DNA of 64,000 nucleotides from Armillaria gallica (lineage: Eukaryota; Basidiomycota; Agaricomycetes; Agaricales; Physalacriaceae), in NCBI GenBank assembly GCA_037576215.1, contig JBANDB010000016.1:1674001-1738000 (forward strand), written 5' to 3'. Position 1 is the stretch's first letter, and each line of letters opens with the position of its first letter. The notes below the pieces were generated by a model. That model was not told the DNA's origin. It saw only the letters and a list, made by a program, of their open reading frames with translations, and made no database searches. The position numbers and the translations under genes are program-made. Below are positions 59,001 through 64,000 of this stretch, piece by piece.

Positions 59001-60820
59001 ACACATATGTCCCTGCATCATACACGGCACTCGAGAGCCTACAAAAACCATCAGCCGTTGCTCTTGTATAACAAGATACACGCCTCCGTTACCTCGACAT
59101 CCTAATCCATATCGCGCTCTCGTGGAATCCTTGTTACGTTGACAAGCCATCAATACAAGCCCGCTATTGTTCTCATGGCCTTCGATTATTGAGACCGCAA
59201 TCTTGCAGTGGCGAGAAAATAGAAAAATAAGAGACATACTTCCAGAGAGATATTGCCTCAAACCAGAAACGAGGCTAGGAAGTATTCCGAAGTCTAGCTG
59301 GCATACCTGTGGCGATTATGCCCTGATATCCGAATGGAAGGCATTCTTGCATTGACCGAGGACGATAGCTGTTCGAAGGTCAAACACCTACAATCACAAG
59401 TAGAATGGGATTCAATTTGAAAGAAAGATATACCTACAATTGTACCACGTACTACGGGGACCTAGATGGTTACCGCCAAAGCTTCGCATATGCCTCATTG
59501 CAGATTACACACAGCTACAACTGACGATACTATGTTCTTTTCTGGTGAGCACCGTCAACAATGGACACAAAAAAAAGCATATCGTCTTACTCGGATTCTT
59601 CAAACATTGAATGACGAGCTTATCGCCAGTTCCGCGCCATGCGCTCCCAATTCGGCAGAACCTGTCTTATAAGACGAGAGGGAAACACCGTAGTAGCAAA
59701 CCATGTCGGTGAGGAGTTTCTCCAGCGACTATTATGATGGATTAATCTATCATCATTAGAATACTGTATGGCTCTGCTGAATGGCTCCCACCTGTAAGAG
59801 GCTGAAATGGCTAGAAACTATCGCATAGATCCCCGAATCCCCATAGACGGGAACGTTGAAGCCAGACCAAGCGAGAAGTCCCTTCGCGACAAGCACCAAG
59901 GGCCTTGGTTGAGTTGAGGAATAATCCAAGTATTTTGATCATTTCCGCGACGTGTATGCCATCAGCGTAGTTCACGTCAATGTCCACGATTAGCGAGCCT
60001 GTCAGCTACTGAGAAGAATGTAAATGCGAGAGATGAAGCGATACACACCATATTCTGGACTTCACCATGGGTACCTTGGCGTGAATCCGCACCTGGGCGT
60101 CGTCAATAGTCCGTCCGCATCGGATTGGTCCCGCAGCTTGGACAGCAGCGTCTTGATACCATATGTTCTGCTACGCCGGCCGGGTCCAGTCCCTGGCAGA
60201 ACAGTAAGCTCGAGAGAAGAAGGGAGGAACCCGACGACGTACAGAACAAGAACAGTCAACTCAGTGACAACGCTTCCAATACCCCAACGCGACTTCCGGT
60301 AATAGCTGACAGCATTTTCAACGAAGCGAATGACCTTCTCGCGTATATCGAATTGTTCAAAGATTGATTCGGTGTAGGAAGAGTGGGTGACGATGTCCTG
60401 GCGAAGTCTGTGATCTAAATCACGAAAGGCGATGGGTCAGACGAGAGCCGTCCATAGCGCGCAGACTGATTCCGTATACTTGAGGCCGACAAGGTCATCA
60501 CGTACAAACCTACTTACACGTCGTTCAGGAAGCGTCGAGCGTCGAGCAGTTCATGAAAAAGTAACAAGTATGCCGTGGAGATGGTGGTGGCTCACAACCG
60601 AGCCTTGATCACCGAAAATCGTGGGAATCGTACGCGCTCAACTCCGCCTACGGTCACGGGCACGCTCTCAGCCCACACCTTCACAACATGAACGCCATCT
60701 CGCACACCATCTCTCCACGCAGACAACCAAAACACGCTAACTAAAATCGTACGTCGCCATAATGCCAACAGATGTCTTGCTGCCGCTAATTCTGTCGAGG
60801 AAACCGTCAAGACCGGCACG
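59000..60820 (-). other. Possible multi-exon gene or relic, unresolved
   Basis: On the minus strand several protein-like blocks follow one another in different frames, with plausible splice sites between them. Examples are E-S-I-F-E-Q-F-D-I-R-E-K-V-I-R-F-V-E-N near 60350 and, further downstream, I-V-D-I-D-V-N-Y-A-D-G-I near 59970. A GTAAGT donor near 60515 and a TTTAG acceptor near 60420 are usable. I cannot join a complete gene and do not recognise the family. Confidence 0.3.
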
Positions 60821-61269
60821 AAACACTGTTCAGCATCATGATGCAGCGGTAGACTGTCTCCGCCTACGACATACGGACTCCTACCAACGAACTGAGGAGC
60901 TCTCGACTCACTGGCTCTCTGACTGGTTTTGCTTCAGTTGTCAACGTTCAGGTTTGGCCATATGGGTGGCGAAGAATACACTAGGACGTCTTACGGTCTT
61001 CGCAGTGCGTATCATCAACTTCAAGAGCCGATTTACATGCTGAACAACTTCATGTCGAACCGACCAGGCTTCAAGCTTCAAATGCGACACTTCGAAGCAA
61101 CCACGCGGGTATCCTTAGCTCGGAAACAAGCGGTGTATCATTCCTCGTATTGCCACACAGGTTGTGTACGCGCTCTCAATCTAACTTGGACTTCCAAGGC
61201 TTAGCCCTTGAGAAGAATTTTGCCCTGCATTTCATCGCGCGCACAGTTTCCTGACGCATCGATTTTCAC

Positions 61270-62220
61270 TTACTCTGAATGCTTCGCCTTTCACCTGTGT
61301 ATCGGAGCAGGGGAGTGCGAAGCTGTATAAAGAGGTCACAAAAAGAGGACTACATTCTCCAGACAGATTCTCCGCCCTCGTCTATCTACATCTGTCCATT
61401 CACGCACTCGTCCTTCTACCGCCCTCACCATCCACCATCAATGCTTGACAGTCGGAAGCAGGGGGAGGAAGGACGGTTCCTTTACTCCGTGGAAACCATC
61501 TTGGACCTTGTCAGGACCGGACCAGCACTGTCCAACAACCGTCCCAGAGTATTCTCCTTGCCTAGGTGACGTTTGTTTGTTTGACTTTGTTTTTCTCTTC
61601 TCATCCGATTCTGATTACCTTCGAATAGTCTGTCTGCGGATTCAAATGCCCCTCCTAATGGTCCCACGACAAGTGCGCCTGGGTGCCTGTGTTCGTCGAC
61701 GGGTATGACTGGAAAGCTAGAAGCCCGGTGAGCGTGACCCATTATGTCGACAAGGTGACCTATGAGATGGGTACGCGCGCGTTCTTTCGTGATATAAGTG
61801 CTCTCGTCAATTACCTCCTACTGCAGACTGCGAGAACCTTTGCTTGGCCCACGACAAATGCAACTCTTGCTAAGGTCTGTATTTGAAGCTCGTTCTCTTC
61901 GACCGTTCATCAACAATGGGGTTTTTTTGTCTACACCCTCGAGGAAGCTGCACAACAGTTCATCTGCGCCCTCTTCGAGGAGATCGTCGATATCGCGACC
62001 TGGGAGAATGACTGGGTCGACGATTGGGCTTACTATAGTTCTTCGTACTGCAATGTCTACTACTAGGCAACGGGATGATTACGACTTTGTTCGTTCGGAC
62101 ATGTATGATTCTTGGACTTTACGTGTAGGACTTTGTTCATATATACTCGGTTGTATCTTTGTGAGTGCCGAAATGTATGTTGACTTGCCTAAACTCACGA
62201 ATACCTTTTGACTCCTTAAA
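61270..62220 (+). other. Possible multi-exon gene fragments, unresolved
   Basis: Short frames from 61441 on change phase repeatedly. Around 61940-62065 one frame reads an acidic, aromatic-rich peptide (E-E-A-A-Q-Q-F-I-C-A-L-F-E-E-I-V) before a TAG. No family recognised and no complete splice path found. Confidence 0.25.
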
Positions 62221-62258
62221 ACAGCCGTTCAAGTACGGCATCCCGTTCATGGTTACGG

Positions 62259-62275
62259 GGTAGGTAGGTAGGTAG
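62259..62275. repeat. (GGTA)4 microsatellite
   Basis: Four tandem GGTA units plus a trailing G. Confidence 0.9.
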
Positions 62276-64000
62276 TATTACACGGCAGTGTCCACACAGT
62301 GAACGCCGGTTCCAGGCATTACGTACACTGCGGTGGCGATCGGTACTACGAGTACAAACTACGATATGCACGACCACCATCACCTGCACAACACCCAGGC
62401 CTAACGTCCCACACCTGGGCCAAGCACACTCATGCTACCGTCGAGCAGAAGCACCCAGGAACAGTAAGCTAGGCGAAGAGGACAACGGAAGATCACAATT
62501 AAGTAGTGTTTACGGTCGATTTCCGCTCGCTTAACGAATCATCAGTACTCTGGCCATCAACGCCACGGGAATTCAATCAAATTGATTGTGAGTGTTCTTA
62601 TGGGATCGCCATATTTCTCGGCTTTACGAGACGACGAATCGTTCCCCGATTCTTTCCGAACGTAGTGAGGAGAAGAGAGGGAATTGTCGTGCCCTCCGCG
62701 ACCGTTTGCCCACCATAGACCGTGGGCAGGGGCTATTTGGACTTATTTGAATTTGCATACTTGTGCTTCTGGTCCAAACACTATTTGTCATGCTTCCCCT
62801 CCAAATTCCCCCGACACTGTCTCACAGCAGTGTTGCCCGTTGGCAATATCTGTTCTTAAGTATAAACTAGGCATTTTATCCTGTACACCCCCTTCCCCTT
62901 TCCCCAGCACCATGGTGCGACACTTCCTTGACTCTTGAGTCCTGCCCATTGTCACATATTCATGCTGGAGCAATGTCGAGAATCTGCTTGTGTGTAATTA
63001 CACGCTTCATTGACATTGGTAAAACTTTGGCTTCACTACAGTCAGACCTACACACTGTGACTTTCCCCATTATTGTGGTATCCTCGGTACAGGCGGTGTC
63101 GCCCCTTGGCTAGAGTTGTTCTTATAAACTGGGTGCCCTATGATCCATTGGTGTTGCATTTCAATTCAGCACCAACCTCATATTGTGCTTTGTTCATTTA
63201 GGTATGCCCCATTTGTTCTATCGCTTTGTCGTGCTTCTGGCTGATTCATTCCCCTAGGGTGAAGTGACGCCATCGGACTCCGTTTCCTGTTGAACTCTCT
63301 TGCTGCTTGGTAGTGCATCCCAGGCAATTATACTGGCTCAGCTCTGTGTCCACGGTTCCATCTGACGCTGATGCTATTTTTCCCTGTGGCAGCGAGCAAC
63401 TGAGGAGCTGGGCCTCTGCAAATCACTTGTCTCTTGCCACAAGGAAGCAGAGCATCCATTCATTTCGCAAAGAGCCCACCACCCCAAGAGTTACTGTTCC
63501 AAAATCTGCACACCAAGAGTCAAGCTATGCAGAAAACACCACAGATTTGTTACAAAACATCAGGAAAAAATGACATTCAGATATACCCGTATGTAGCGTC
63601 TGTACCTGGTATTGCAAATGCGAAAGGTCCCCTTTATGTTATGATCCGTACCTCTCACTCAGGTCTCTGTAGCTCTCTGTAGCCCTCCATAGTCTGCTGC
63701 CACGACTACTGTAGCACTACCGTAGGTGTATATGATAGGATATACAACTAGCTAATCAAGGCCACATCTGAGGTAGACACCAAAAATTACGGAAAAACAA
63801 TATATTCACTGGCAGATATGTATGAGTACACAGCTACAACACATTCTGTACATGGCTCCTAGCTCCCGCAACTAGCCCTTGGCCTCTACTGGACCCATGC
63901 CAGCGCTCAAAAGTGAAGTCGCCGGAAGAGCTTCAAATGCCTCGAGACATACGATCTAAATAATCGAGGTCAGTGATTAGTCTGGTGGTTGTCACACCCA
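62276..64000. other. Intergenic to the window end, no gene
   Basis: Frames up to 88 codons without domains. Short 'ctctgtag' repeats occur at about 63663-63685. No terminal repeats or retroelement proteins found. Confidence 0.4.

Noticed and set aside
62500..63700. LTR retrotransposon remnant
   Set aside because: No terminal repeats, primer-binding site or retroelement protein motifs could be found by eye.

Overview
The window comes from a nuclear chromosome of a basidiomycete fungus, most probably an agaricomycete. Genes carry many 47-61 bp introns with GTRNGT/YAG ends. The families are basidiomycete-like: a CBM21 glycogen-targeting subunit, a multi-exon microsomal P450, orphan 7-TM proteins, small secreted proteins and a large lineage-specific BTB family. 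There are no operons and no CRISPR. All gene models are hand-spliced from the sequence; family names come from recognition, not from a database search.

Layout. (1) 1-7 kb: a Tc1/mariner-type MITE, a CBM21 protein that looks like a protein phosphatase 1 glycogen-targeting subunit (minus strand), and an intron-containing tRNA-Phe-like gene. (2) 7.5-32.4 kb: a tandem array of twelve BTB/POZ genes plus three end-fragments, all on the minus strand. Each has one large exon and a conserved last micro-exon, usually ten codons, reading V-P-L-x-x-x-W-x-K-stop. Six copies are intact. Six are broken, each differently: nonsense codon, 1-nt frameshift, internal deletion, 11-nt insertion, insertion of a 1.38 kb palindromic element, and start loss plus 2-nt deletion. 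A C2H2 zinc-finger gene sits in the array on the plus strand. (3) 32.4-38.2 kb: mostly non-coding, then an intact 14-exon cytochrome P450. (4) 40.5-42.9 kb: two small secreted-protein paralogues and the relic of a third.

(5) 42.03-56.39 kb: a head-to-tail segmental duplication (unit A 42033-48714, unit B 48722-56389). Each unit has one 166-aa secreted-protein gene, intact in both, and one 7-TM gene, intact in B but 5'-truncated in A by a 1.3 kb deletion. Unit B also carries a 182-bp CACTA-like MITE whose empty site survives in unit A. (6) 56.5-57.9 kb: a third, diverged 7-TM paralogue on the plus strand in an A+T-richer tract, with an in-frame stop before a conserved acidic tail. (7) 58-64 kb: no confidently resolved gene, only fragments of possible multi-exon genes.

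The genes do not form a pathway. The window shows birth-and-death evolution: a BTB array gaining and losing members, duplicated secreted and membrane proteins, and non-autonomous elements landing among them. The BTB proteins may be Cullin-3 adaptors, since BTB domains often are, but nothing here proves it. The most unusual items are the BTB array with its shared terminal micro-exon and CxxC...HxW module, and the near-perfect 667-bp-arm palindrome inside one member.
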